Source: Oceanospirillaceae bacterium
GTDB taxonomy: Bacteria; Pseudomonadota; Gammaproteobacteria; Pseudomonadales; Balneatricaceae
NCBI GenBank assembly: GCA_023954795.1
Contig: JAGSHA010000078.1
Span: 1 to 10,938 of the forward strand
DNA length: 10,938 nt
Reading direction: 5' to 3'
Below, piece after piece: positions 1 to 7,162 of this stretch. A model generated the notes under the pieces. That model worked only from the letters and a program-made list of their open reading frames with translations, was not told the DNA's origin and made no database searches. Position numbers and translations under genes: made by a program. How positions within the stretch are numbered: position 1 is the first letter of the stretch; every line of letters starts with the position of its first letter.

Positions 1-1303
1 TAACATCCAGGCGAGCCTGCAGTCGGGTTGCAATCAGATACAAGCCACCCATTTTTCGATGCAGGAAAAGAATATCCGGCGGCGGAGTATGCCAAGCATC
101 AGGATCACTGCTGATAGACGCCCCCAGATCACGGATACGTTGCGCCAGATTGGCATTGGCGAAATCATAGTCGCCCTCATGACGTAAAGGTTCTGTCGCC
201 ATGCTGAAGATATCCAACACCACTTCGACGTTGGCCGCTGTAATATCGTTCTGGAAGAATCCCAAAACCTGCAATGCGTTGCGCAAGGCGGCGCGGTCTT
301 CTGTAGATGCCGCCCGCATGGCATTCAGATAATTAGCAACGAACTCAGGTGAGAAATGGCGTACGGCGCCAAAATCCAACAGGATTAGCTGCTTGGAATG
401 GGTATCATATTGATAGTTGGCGAGGTTTGGATCGGTCTGCACACAATGAAATTCCGCCAACTCGGCGAAGAACAGATCCATCAGTAACGTCATAATATGG
501 TCTGCAATACCACGATGTCGTGTCATCACCTTTTCTAAAGATTCACCCGGCATGTATGACATGCAGAGAATCTCAGTCGTTGACAGATCATCATAAAATT
601 CAGGCAAACATAGATGCTCGCGTAAATGGAATCCATCGATCAACTGCTGATAGATACGTATCTGTGCACCTTCATGCAGATAATCGGCCTCTAGTCGCAA
701 CTGTGTCCGCGCTTCATCCAATAATGGCTCTATCTCCAACGATGACGGAAGCAAACCACTCAGCCGCAACAGCGATACAACATTGTTAATATCACTGTCG
801 ATGCTCTCTTTGATGCCGGGGTACTGTATTTTCACAGCCATCTGACGACCATCAGGCGTCAGGGCTTTATGAACCTGGCCGATAGAAGCAGCCGCGACCG
901 GTTCAAAGGAAAAACGACTGAATTGCTCCTGCCACTCCTCCCCCCAGTTCCGTTCCAACACGTCGAACAGCTGATTCGCAGGCATTATCATCGCTTCGGA
1001 CCTGAGGCGCTCAAGAATCACTGCCAGCTCCTGTGGCATAAGATTACCTGCGTCCATAGACAACAGCTGACCGACCTTCATGGCAGCACCGCGCATGTTG
1101 GCAAGTTTATCCGCGACCTGACGCGCATTGGCTTCAGTCAGCAATACGTTACTCAACTGCGGCTTTTGACCCTTTGCTAGCTGTTTACCACTTTCCAGCA
1201 GGACATTCCCTGCAATGCGCCCTGCCAGCGATCCCATACCACTCAAGCGCGCTAACCGGCTTTGCGGGACTTTGGCTGCTTTCAGTTCCGTCTTATCAGT
1301 CAT
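1..1303 (-). CDS. ABC1/COQ8-family atypical kinase (AarF/UbiB-like), 3' end cut by window edge
   Basis: The minus-strand frame from ATG 1303 stays open to the left edge (about 434 codons, no stop), so the C-terminus is missing; the family is usually about 430-550 residues, so little may be lost. Visible family marks are the KxGQ motif (KVGQ, residues 76-79, followed by LLSMDAG), the alanine-rich nucleotide loop AAASIGQVHKA (137-147), the lysine of AVKIQYPG (K158), the QTDPN catalytic segment (289-293) and the metal-binding DFG (310-312). The KxGQ and QTDPN motifs are hallmarks of the COQ8/ADCK branch, whose members support ubiquinone biosynthesis as atypical ATPases or kinases. The start lies 6 nt after the peroxidase stop (TAG 1310-1312) with only a weak GGAA ribosome site, so translation is probably coupled to that gene. 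It is not necessarily UbiB itself, because the usual ubiE-ubiJ neighbours are absent. The family is certain; the substrate is unknown. Confidence 0.9.
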   Translation of the reverse strand, partial: MTDKTELKAAKVPQSRLARLSGMGSLAGRIAGNVLLESGKQLAKGQKPQLSNVLLTEANARQVADKLANMRGAAMKVGQLLSMDAGNLMPQELAVILERLRSEAMIMPANQLFDVLERNWGEEWQEQFSRFSFEPVAAASIGQVHKALTPDGRQMAVKIQYPGIKESIDSDINNVVSLLRLSGLLPSSLEIEPLLDEARTQLRLEADYLHEGAQIRIYQQLIDGFHLREHLCLPEFYDDLSTTEILCMSYMPGESLEKVMTRHRGIADHIMTLLMDLFFAELAEFHCVQTDPNLANYQYDTHSKQLILLDFGAVRHFSPEFVANYLNAMRAASTEDRAALRNALQVLGFFQNDITAANVEVVLDIFSMATEPLRHEGDYDFANANLAQRIRDLGASISSDPDAWHTPPPDILFLHRKMGGLYLIATRLQARLDV

Positions 1304-1309
1304 GGCACG

Positions 1310-1891
1310 CTATTCCGGTAAGTAAGCTTCAATTGCGGTCATCAGGCGGGTATCGTCAGGGCGGATATTACTTTTAAAACTGCCCACTAACTGCCCGTTC
1401 GGCGCTATCAGATACTTGTGAAAGTTCCAGCCGGGGTATTCGCCCGCACGCTCCGCCAAGGCCTGATAGAACAACGATGCATTGCGCTGTGCAGCATGGA
1501 CCTTTTCAAACATTGGGAATTTTACGCCGTAGGTCAGCCGACAAAAGTTACTGATCTGCTTTTCTGTACCCGGTTCCTGTCCGGCAAAATCGTTGGATGG
1601 GAAGCCTAACACCACCAGCCCCCGCTCTTTGTAAGCTTCATACATAGATTCCAGGCCGTTGTATTGTGGTGTATATGCACACTTGCTGGCCGTATTCACC
1701 ACCAGAATAAGTTTTCCCTGATAGGCATCACATAGATTGACCCGTTCGTCTTGACCGAGCTTTTTGAATTCATAATTCAGCAACGGCGAACACAGTTTCC
1801 GGGGCTCGCTGGCATATGCGTGTAATGCAGTAAAAGCGAGCAGAATAACCGCTATGACCTGAACAATCTTAAGATCCGCGGGCACTTTCAT
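1310..1891 (-). CDS. Exported cysteine-type glutathione peroxidase (thioredoxin-type 2-Cys GPX)
   Basis: This 193-residue protein probably reduces hydrogen or lipid peroxides. The catalytic tetrad is present: C71 in NTASKCAYTPQY (cysteine, not selenocysteine), Q105 in AGQEPG, and W155-N156 in GWNFHKYL. C117 in NFCRLTYGV lies 46 residues after C71, the same spacing as the C36/C82 pair of yeast Gpx3, so a disulfide-cycling, thioredoxin-like reductant is expected rather than glutathione. The N-terminus (residues 1-27) is a typical signal peptide: lysines, a hydrophobic core IVQVIAVILLAF, then AYA before SEP. It is therefore probably periplasmic, which is unusual for the family. I chose ATG 1891 because GGAGGAG lies 5 nt upstream (1897-1903) and the signal peptide starts there; the frame is open further upstream but overlaps phrB. 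The familiar FPCNQF motif is FPSNDF here. It sits 25 nt after phrB and 6 nt before the ABC1 gene. Confidence 0.9.
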   Translation of the reverse strand: MKVPADLKIVQVIAVILLAFTALHAYASEPRKLCSPLLNYEFKKLGQDERVNLCDAYQGKLILVVNTASKCAYTPQYNGLESMYEAYKERGLVVLGFPSNDFAGQEPGTEKQISNFCRLTYGVKFPMFEKVHAAQRNASLFYQALAERAGEYPGWNFHKYLIAPNGQLVGSFKSNIRPDDTRLMTAIEAYLPE

Positions 1892-1896
1892 ATCGA

Positions 1897-1903
1897 CTCC
1901 TCC
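1897..1903 (-). promoter_or_regulatory. Ribosome binding site of the exported peroxidase
   Basis: GGAGGAG on the minus strand, 5 nt before ATG 1891. It lies just past the phrB stop and decides the start of the peroxidase: the same frame runs open for 46 more codons into phrB, but the Shine-Dalgarno site and the signal peptide both point to 1891. Confidence 0.75.
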
Positions 1904-1916
1904 GATTTTCACCCTG

Positions 1917-3323
1917 TCAGCTGGCAAGGTTGTAGTCATCCAAGCTCTGACTACGCGCGTGGGCATAATCAATAATGGGCAGCGGCCGGCCAACCGTCGC
2001 TCCCAACATAGGATCAAAACGTTGGACACCTTTCAGCGAAGCCAACTCCGGTATCCAGCGTGCAACATATTCACCTTGAGCATCAAATCGCTCAGCCTGA
2101 CGCATAGGACTGAAAATCCTGAAATATGGCGTGGCATCAGCCCCCACTGAGGCACTCCACTGCCATCCGCCTAAGTTGGAGGCAAAGTCGCCGTCGATAA
2201 GATGCTGCATAAAGAAGCGAGCCCCTTTGCGCCAATCCTGTCGTAACAGCTTGGTTAAAAAGGATGCCGTCACCATACGCAGTCGATTGTGCATCCATCC
2301 CGTGGCAAGCAACTGTTTCATACCAGCATCAACCAGCGTAAAGCCGGTTTCACCCCGGCACCAGGCATCAAATAGCTGATCATCTGAAGACCAGGTTAAC
2401 CGGCTTTCCACATCCGGTTTAAACGGCAACAACCTGTTCATCTCCGGAAAATCCACCAGCAGATGGCGATAGAACTCTCTCCAGATCAGCTCAGACGTCC
2501 AGTGATTGTCCAGCCATTCAGGATCTCCCGAATTCGCGCTTAAGCCGGCCAGACACTGACGCGACGATATGGCCCCTACGGTCAGATAAGGAGATAATAC
2601 AGAGGTTGCGGCTAACGCTGGATAATCACGTTTTAACTTGTAATCAGCTGCTTTAGTTTCCGCAAATATCGCTAAACGCTGATGGGCCTCTTCAGAGCCT
2701 GCGGGCCAAAGATGATCATGCCAGATACTCTGCACAGGTGCGTCATACACCAACGAGTCAGGAACAGGATCAGACTGCACATTACACGGCGGTTGAGGCG
2801 CGGGCATGGGCAAAGGCTCTGGCCACTCATCGGTGAACCGGACACGCCACGCCTTGCTGAACGGCGTGAAAACCTTAAATGGCTGCCCCTGTTTGTTCCG
2901 CACCGTACCCGGCTTAATAATCGTATCCGAGTGAAAACCTTCCACCCTCAGTTGATGCTGCTGGAAAAGCATCTGAACGGCATCGTCTCGGCGCTGCTCA
3001 TACTCAGCATATTCATGGTTAAAGTAGAGGGAATCCGCGTTCAGACGATTGGCCAGGGCCAGAAGTTGATCAGGCACTTCATTGTTGCTGCTGGCCCGGA
3101 GTATTTTAAGTGGGATATTCAGCGATGCCAGGTCTTGGCTTAACTCTCGAAGGTTTGCCAACCAGAATTGGACGCGGCTATTCGCTTCATCCTGCATCAG
3201 CCATTGCACCGGTGTCAGAACGGCAACCGCAACAATCGGAACACCATCGGATGACTGATTTGCATTGTAGAGCGCTTTATTATCACGCACGCGCAAATCG
3301 TTTCTGAACCAGATCAGTTTCAT
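1917..3323 (-). CDS. phrB: Class I CPD deoxyribodipyrimidine photolyase
   Basis: A light-driven flavoenzyme of 468 residues that splits cyclobutane pyrimidine dimers in DNA. The N-terminal antenna domain starts with LIWFRNDLRVRDNKAL, and the FAD domain occupies the C-terminal half. By alignment from memory with E. coli PhrB, offset by 5 residues, the electron-transfer tryptophans W306, W359 and W382 correspond to W311, W364 and W387. N383 matches the flavin-contacting N378 found in repair enzymes. TGWMHNRLRM (341-350) and GGWQWSASVGADATPYFRIF (385-404) are near-diagnostic of the class. ATG 3323 has a strong GGAGG ribosome site just upstream. The length matches E. coli (472). The gene follows the DUF523-DUF1722 gene, the same pairing as E. 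coli ybgA-phrB, and here it lies downstream of the sigma/ChrR pair. Photolyase is a known target of RpoE-ChrR in Rhodobacter sphaeroides, so induction by photo-oxidative stress is expected. Confidence 0.96.
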   Translation of the reverse strand: MKLIWFRNDLRVRDNKALYNANQSSDGVPIVAVAVLTPVQWLMQDEANSRVQFWLANLRELSQDLASLNIPLKILRASSNNEVPDQLLALANRLNADSLYFNHEYAEYEQRRDDAVQMLFQQHQLRVEGFHSDTIIKPGTVRNKQGQPFKVFTPFSKAWRVRFTDEWPEPLPMPAPQPPCNVQSDPVPDSLVYDAPVQSIWHDHLWPAGSEEAHQRLAIFAETKAADYKLKRDYPALAATSVLSPYLTVGAISSRQCLAGLSANSGDPEWLDNHWTSELIWREFYRHLLVDFPEMNRLLPFKPDVESRLTWSSDDQLFDAWCRGETGFTLVDAGMKQLLATGWMHNRLRMVTASFLTKLLRQDWRKGARFFMQHLIDGDFASNLGGWQWSASVGADATPYFRIFSPMRQAERFDAQGEYVARWIPELASLKGVQRFDPMLGATVGRPLPIIDYAHARSQSLDDYNLAS

Positions 3324-3350
3324 CGAATGTCCTCCAGATTTGATTTATCG

Positions 3351-3368
3351 TGCCACCTCCATGTGGCA
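3351..3368. other. Small perfect hairpin between the DUF523-DUF1722 gene and phrB
   Basis: TGCCAC (3351-3356) and GTGGCA (3363-3368) form a 6-bp stem with a 6-nt loop in the 54-nt gap upstream of phrB. On the transcribed minus strand no T-run follows it (CGATAAATC comes next), so it is not a convincing intrinsic terminator. It could be an RNA-processing or stability element within the operon, or chance. Confidence 0.3.
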
Positions 3369-3377
3369 GATAAGCGA

Positions 3378-4340
3378 TCAGATGTAGTTTCTCAAACCCA
3401 ACTCATGCGGGTAGGGATCGAGATATGCCTGTGAAAGGATGTAATCATTTCCGTGGCGCTTCAGATAATGCTTCAGTAACGTCAGCGGTACGACAAGATG
3501 TACTTTACGCGTGCGGTACTGATCGATCGAGGTCAGCAGATCTTGTTTGACGTCCTGATCAAGGTCTTTCTTCATGTAGCCCATAATATGCATCAGCACG
3601 TTGGTGTGGCTCTTACGGTTGGCACGTTCTTTTAGGAACGTCATCAGCGTCAGGATGTAGTGGGCCATCACCTCTTCCAATGGTTTTTGCGACGCCTCTT
3701 GCGCCAGATATCGTCCCAGTTCTTTGTACCCTCTGTAAGAGTGCGCCATCAGCTGATATTTATGCCGACTGTGGAACTGGATGATGTTATGTACCGAAGG
3801 GTCGTTTGCCACCTCTTGCTGCCAGCTGAAGTACACAAAGACACGCGTAATGAAATTCTCACGCAGCACCGCATCATTGAGACGCCCTTCCTCTTCGACC
3901 GGCAATGCAGGATTATTAGCCATCAACCGCGCCGCAAAAATACCACTCCCCGCTTCATTGGGCATACCGTTTGGGTGATACACCTTAACCCGTTCCATGC
4001 CGCAGCTCGGAGAGCCTTTCATCAGTACATAACCGCAGAGTTCCGGATGGTGTTCGGTGACGAAATCTGCGTGCTCAGCCAAACCATCCGTCGGATCAAG
4101 GTCGGGATTACGTGTACCTAATGCGCGTGGATTAGCCGCATCACCGACTAAGCGAATGGGCTGACGCGGTGTCCCAAGGCCCGCAGCGACTTCCGGGCAA
4201 AAAGGTTTGAAATCAAAACACTCACTCAGCACGTTCAGGCAATATACTGAGCGTTTATGGCCTCCATCAAAACGTACTTTCTGACCTAATAAACAGGCAC
4301 TGATGCCCACAGGAATAGAAATTTTGGCGATATCATTCAT
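3378..4340 (-). CDS. DUF523-DUF1722 fusion protein (YbgA-like, TudS-like N-terminal domain)
   Basis: This is a 320-residue protein in two parts. The N-terminal DUF523 domain carries three well-spaced cysteines in GISACLLGQ, PFCPEV and GSPSCGMERV (C16, C48, C113 counted from ATG 4340). TudS, a 2-thiouracil desulfurase, is a DUF523 protein that uses three such cysteines to hold a [4Fe-4S] cluster. The C-terminal DUF1722 domain (roughly residues 190-310) is the YbgA-like part, with HSRHKYQLMAHS and the later ILTLMTFLKERANRKSHTNV. ATG 4340 is preferred over ATG 4358 because AGGAGAG (4348-4354) ends 7 nt upstream of it. It starts 34 nt after the chrR-type gene and ends 54 nt before phrB. E. coli also pairs ybgA with phrB, so a role linked to light or DNA damage has long been suspected. 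The reaction is unknown; thio-base removal would be inference from TudS. Confidence 0.88.
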   Translation of the reverse strand: MNDIAKISIPVGISACLLGQKVRFDGGHKRSVYCLNVLSECFDFKPFCPEVAAGLGTPRQPIRLVGDAANPRALGTRNPDLDPTDGLAEHADFVTEHHPELCGYVLMKGSPSCGMERVKVYHPNGMPNEAGSGIFAARLMANNPALPVEEEGRLNDAVLRENFITRVFVYFSWQQEVANDPSVHNIIQFHSRHKYQLMAHSYRGYKELGRYLAQEASQKPLEEVMAHYILTLMTFLKERANRKSHTNVLMHIMGYMKKDLDQDVKQDLLTSIDQYRTRKVHLVVPLTLLKHYLKRHGNDYILSQAYLDPYPHELGLRNYI

Positions 4341-4347
4341 GTCGATG

Positions 4348-4354
4348 CTCTCCT
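4348..4354 (-). promoter_or_regulatory. Ribosome binding site of the DUF523-DUF1722 gene
   Basis: AGGAGAG on the minus strand, 7 nt before ATG 4340. It decides between this start and the in-frame ATG at 4358, which would lie upstream of the site. Confidence 0.7.
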
Positions 4355-4374
4355 GCACTCATTTATTCTTAAGC

Positions 4375-5043
4375 TTAAAAGCCGGTCATCGGTTGCATCA
4401 GGCGACCTAACAGAGTTGTAAACTTGAGGGGTGCATCCGTTGCCACCAGACAAATACAATCTTCGGCACTATCCACTAAGGGCTGGTGTTCGACCTGATC
4501 ATCCAGATCGGCAATATCCCCCGCTGCAAAACGACCAATTTCATCAGTAAAGGAACCACGCAAAACCAGCGTCAGCTCATTCCCATCGTGACTGTGTGGC
4601 AGCATCGCTTTGCCAGGCGCAATACGTAACAAGCGGGATACACCGCCACTTTGACACGGCAGATCAAAATAGTAGACGCCGGGCACAATTCGCTTCCACT
4701 CAACATCGTCAAATGACCCACCAATGTAGTCGGCCAGTGGCGCAGGCACGTCTGATGCCACTGAACGGGACTGTGATGATGCGGGTTTAACCGAGCGAAT
4801 CTGCACAGCATTGTCCTGAGAGTCGATCGCTGCCAACACAGATGCCAGCGCATCGTCACTCACGGCGGCAGGCATCAGAGTGTCCAACAGAGCACCACCG
4901 ATCGCTTCAGATTGTTGTGCCCGTGCACGGCACGGCGCGCACATCGCCAGATGACAAGCAGTCACCAATGCCATCGCCTGAGACATAGATCCAGCGGCGT
5001 AACTTAGCAAGGTTGCTTCATCCAGATGATGACGGATGTTCAT
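4375..5043 (-). CDS. chrR: ChrR-type zinc anti-sigma factor with C-terminal cupin domain
   Basis: A 222-residue cytoplasmic anti-sigma factor that holds its ECF sigma partner inactive until singlet oxygen or organic peroxide is sensed. The N-terminal zinc anti-sigma domain has H6, H31, C35 and C38 (HLAMCAPC), the same numbering as the ligands of Rhodobacter sphaeroides ChrR. After a variable linker (about 60-105), the cupin domain carries H150, H152, E156 (PHSHDGNELT) and H186, matching ChrR H141, H143, E147 and H177 with a constant offset of 9. The two cysteines needed for the singlet-oxygen response in ChrR (C187, C189) fall at C196 and C198 with the same offset. The start ATG overlaps the sigma-factor stop as ATGA (5040-5043), and GGAGG lies just upstream, so the pair is translationally coupled. 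ChrR assignments come from memory of the literature; the residues are seen directly. Confidence 0.95.
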   Translation of the reverse strand: MNIRHHLDEATLLSYAAGSMSQAMALVTACHLAMCAPCRARAQQSEAIGGALLDTLMPAAVSDDALASVLAAIDSQDNAVQIRSVKPASSQSRSVASDVPAPLADYIGGSFDDVEWKRIVPGVYYFDLPCQSGGVSRLLRIAPGKAMLPHSHDGNELTLVLRGSFTDEIGRFAAGDIADLDDQVEHQPLVDSAEDCICLVATDAPLKFTTLLGRLMQPMTGF

Positions 5044-5636
5044 ACTTCAACCCTCCAGATCATTTTCAACTTATCCGCAGCCAAACGGATGCGGGACTTC
5101 ACGCTGCCCAACGGGATACCTATGCGGTCAGCTATCTCCTGATGAGAACGTCCTTCAAAAAAAGACATATAAATAACCTGAGACTGATTTTCCGGTAACG
5201 TTTTAATCGCTTCAGCCACGCGATCAGACAGCACACTCTGCTCCCCCGCGTCACCTTCATCTTCACCCGCGTGCCAATCTTCAAATTCGTATTCGGGATA
5301 TTTCTGACGACGCATCCAGTCAATGCTTTGGTTTCTTGCCAGCGTAAAGATCCAGGTACTCGCCGCTGCTTTTGACGGATTATATAAATGGGCTTTGTTC
5401 CAAACAGCTAACATCGTCTCTTGCATTAGCTCATCTGCCGTTGCGTCAGTAAGCCCAAGACGAACAATGTAAGCTTTGACCTTGGGAGCGAAATGACGAA
5501 ACAACTGAACGTACTGCTCTTTATCACGGGTTTCAGCGAACTGAGCAAGCAATCGCGTCCATTCCCGGCTGGCAGACTGATCTCTGTTTATGGCCACAAC
5601 TTTTTCCACGTCATCTCCCGGCGGTTTGTTTTCCAT
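5040..5636 (-). CDS. rpoE: ECF sigma factor, RpoE/ECF11-like partner of ChrR
   Basis: A 198-residue extracytoplasmic-function sigma factor. Region 2 spans about residues 38-112, with DELMQETMLAVWNKAHLY and the promoter-melting segment STWIFTLARNQSIDWMRR. An acidic linker with many D and E residues (about 116-132) joins it to region 4 (about 138-192), whose helix-turn-helix reads HQEIADRIGIPLGSVKSRIR. It probably directs transcription of the divergent lipid operon and perhaps its own. ATG 5636 is chosen because AGGAGA lies 5 nt upstream and there is no later methionine before region 2. Its TGA overlaps the ATG of the anti-sigma gene. The name follows Rhodobacter sphaeroides RpoE; it is not the membrane-stress sigma-E of E. 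coli, whose partner RseA is a membrane protein. The four genes that follow on the same strand are likely cotranscribed. Confidence 0.94.
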   Translation of the reverse strand: MENKPPGDDVEKVVAINRDQSASREWTRLLAQFAETRDKEQYVQLFRHFAPKVKAYIVRLGLTDATADELMQETMLAVWNKAHLYNPSKAAASTWIFTLARNQSIDWMRRQKYPEYEFEDWHAGEDEGDAGEQSVLSDRVAEAIKTLPENQSQVIYMSFFEGRSHQEIADRIGIPLGSVKSRIRLAADKLKMIWRVEV

Positions 5637-5641
5637 ATCTT

Positions 5642-5671
5642 CTCCTACGGTCCTTGTGCGTTACCGGATCA
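5642..5671 (-). promoter_or_regulatory. Possible autoregulatory ECF promoter overlapping the rpoE ribosome site
   Basis: On the minus strand TGATCC (5671-5666) is followed 18 nt later by TAGGAG (5647-5642). The -35 is an exact match to the TGATCC of Rhodobacter sphaeroides RpoE promoters and the spacing is right, but the -10 departs from TAANNN. The same AGGAG also serves as the ribosome site, and transcription from here would begin at or next to the start codon 5636. It may be coincidence. Confidence 0.25.
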
Positions 5672-5726
5672 GTTTTATTTCTGTTTCTCTCATAAAAGCC
5701 GCTAAATCAGACCTAAAACTTTTTTG

Positions 5727-5756
5727 TGATCTTTTATGGTCTAGGCTGCGTAACAT
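5727..5756 (+). promoter_or_regulatory. Candidate RpoE(ECF)-dependent promoter of the lipid-modification operon
   Basis: TGATCT (5727-5732) is followed after exactly 18 nt by TAACAT (5751-5756). This fits the TGATC-N18-TAA pattern known for RpoE-ChrR sigma factors in alphaproteobacteria. Transcription would start near 5763, only about 11-23 nt before the two possible start codons of the FAD oxidoreductase (5774, 5786). Its place in the divergent gap beside the sigma gene supports the call. Basis: motif seen directly, consensus from memory. Confidence 0.65.
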
Positions 5757-5785
5757 GAAACAACGTACTCATTATGGACGAAACC

Positions 5786-7162
5786 ATGAATATCGCTGCA
5801 ATACGCCCCCGTAAAATCGCTGTTGTAGGTTCCGGTATTACCGGTCTCAGTTGCGCCTGGCTGCTGAATAAGGCGCATGACGTCACCCTCTATGAAAAAG
5901 ATGATCGCCTCGGTGGACATGCCAACACGGTCACCGTCGATGTGGAGGGAGATCGTGTCGATGTAGATACCGGATTCATTGTGTTTAATCCGGTGAATTA
6001 CCCTAATCTGGTTCAGCTCTTTGACACCCTGGGCGTGGCGACTTGTGAAACAGATATGTCGTTTGGCATCTCAGTGAATCAGGGCGAGCTGGAATACTCA
6101 GGCACGGGGCTGAGTGGTTTGTTTGCTCAGAAGCACAACCTGCTCAAACCTTCGTTCTGGTCGATGATTCGTGACCTGCTTCGTTTCTATCGGGAGTCAG
6201 AACGTATGGGACAACAGGCCGATATCGAGAGGCTGTCGTTGGGTGACCTTCTCAAGCAGCATCACTACGGGGACAGATTTATTTACGATCATTTGTTACC
6301 TATGGGCGCAGCTATTTGGTCAACACCCGTGGAACAGATGCTTCGCTACCCCGCCAGCAGCTTCCTTCGTTTTTGCAGCAACCATGGATTGACGCAACTG
6401 AAAGATCGCCCACAGTGGCGCACCGTGATCGGTGGAAGCCGTCACTATGTCAGCCGTATCGGCGAATCTTTGCAGGATCGCATTCGTCTCAATAGTCACA
6501 TCCACCGTATCCTTCGGCAGAACGATCAGGTGATCATTGAAGATATTCACGGCCGCCGGGAATATTATGATGATGTGGTTCTGGCATGCCATTCTGATCA
6601 GGCGCTGGGCTTACTTGCCGAACCCACTGCAGACGAACAGCATTTGCTGGGACAGTTCCCCTATCTGCGCAATCAGGCCTTTCTGCACACCGACGCATCC
6701 CTTATGCCTAAGCGAAAATCGGTTTGGTCTAGCTGGAACTATATGGCAGAGCGAGGAGATGCACAGGAACACCAGGTCTCTGTGAGCTATTGGATGAACG
6801 CGCTTCAGCCCCTGAATACAGAACATCCTCTATTTGTGTCGCTCAACCCGAACAAAGGACCCGCTGAAGGCAGTATTCTTCGCAGCTTCTTCTATGACCA
6901 TCCGCAATTCAGCAGCAACGCTATGGCTGTTCAGAAACGCTTGTGGGGGCTACAAGGCCATCAAAATACATGGTTCTGCGGTGCGTACTTTGGCTACGGT
7001 TTCCATGAAGATGGCCTTCAGGCAGGTCTCGCTGTAGCGGAACAGCTGGGGGGAATTCCACGTCCCTGGACGCTGAAAGATCCCAACAGTCGCATCCATG
7101 TATTCCCGGGGCAGACCGAAATGGGCTCTTTTTCAGATAGAGAGGAACAGGCCCATGGCTGA
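5786..7162 (+). CDS. FAD-dependent amine-oxidase-like oxidoreductase (COG2907 type)
   Basis: A flavoprotein of 458 residues (462 from the alternative ATG 5774). The N-terminal Rossmann motif IAVVGSGITGLSCAWLL ends in the ribose-binding glutamate of LYEKDDRLGGHANTV. The typical segment VDTGFIVFNPVNYPNL follows, and the C-terminal flavin contact WFCGAYFGYGFHEDGLQAGL lies near residue 410. There is no signal peptide or membrane span. The protein is likely cytoplasmic or loosely membrane-bound and may oxidise or desaturate a lipid acyl chain, inferred from its partner genes. ATG 5786 is slightly preferred because GGACGA lies upstream; 5774 has no ribosome site. Its stop overlaps the start of the DUF1365 gene by 8 nt. 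The FAD-DUF1365-CFA trio is widespread next to rpoE-chrR in proteobacteria. The Rhodobacter sphaeroides furan fatty acid pathway includes a desaturase (UfaD); whether this is its counterpart cannot be decided here. Confidence 0.9.
   Translation: MNIAAIRPRKIAVVGSGITGLSCAWLLNKAHDVTLYEKDDRLGGHANTVTVDVEGDRVDVDTGFIVFNPVNYPNLVQLFDTLGVATCETDMSFGISVNQGELEYSGTGLSGLFAQKHNLLKPSFWSMIRDLLRFYRESERMGQQADIERLSLGDLLKQHHYGDRFIYDHLLPMGAAIWSTPVEQMLRYPASSFLRFCSNHGLTQLKDRPQWRTVIGGSRHYVSRIGESLQDRIRLNSHIHRILRQNDQVIIEDIHGRREYYDDVVLACHSDQALGLLAEPTADEQHLLGQFPYLRNQAFLHTDASLMPKRKSVWSSWNYMAERGDAQEHQVSVSYWMNALQPLNTEHPLFVSLNPNKGPAEGSILRSFFYDHPQFSSNAMAVQKRLWGLQGHQNTWFCGAYFGYGFHEDGLQAGLAVAEQLGGIPRPWTLKDPNSRIHVFPGQTEMGSFSDREEQAHG
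7139..7146 (+). promoter_or_regulatory. Ribosome binding site of the DUF1365 gene
   Basis: AGAGAGGA, 8 nt before ATG 7155 and inside the end of the FAD oxidoreductase gene. It supports ATG 7155 over the in-frame ATG 7098, which would add 19 residues overlapping the upstream gene. Confidence 0.7.

Noticed and set aside
34..324. Open frame of 96 codons on the minus strand
   Set aside because: It is out of frame with, and lies wholly inside, the ABC1 kinase gene, whose frame shows clear family motifs across the same bases.
1892..2029. Upstream in-frame extension of the peroxidase gene by 46 codons
   Set aside because: It overlaps the phrB C-terminus, and the ribosome site and signal peptide both support ATG 1891.
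3340..3377. TGATCG upstream of phrB as a second ECF promoter
   Set aside because: The position 18 nt downstream reads GTGGCA, not TAANNN, so the spacing rule fails.
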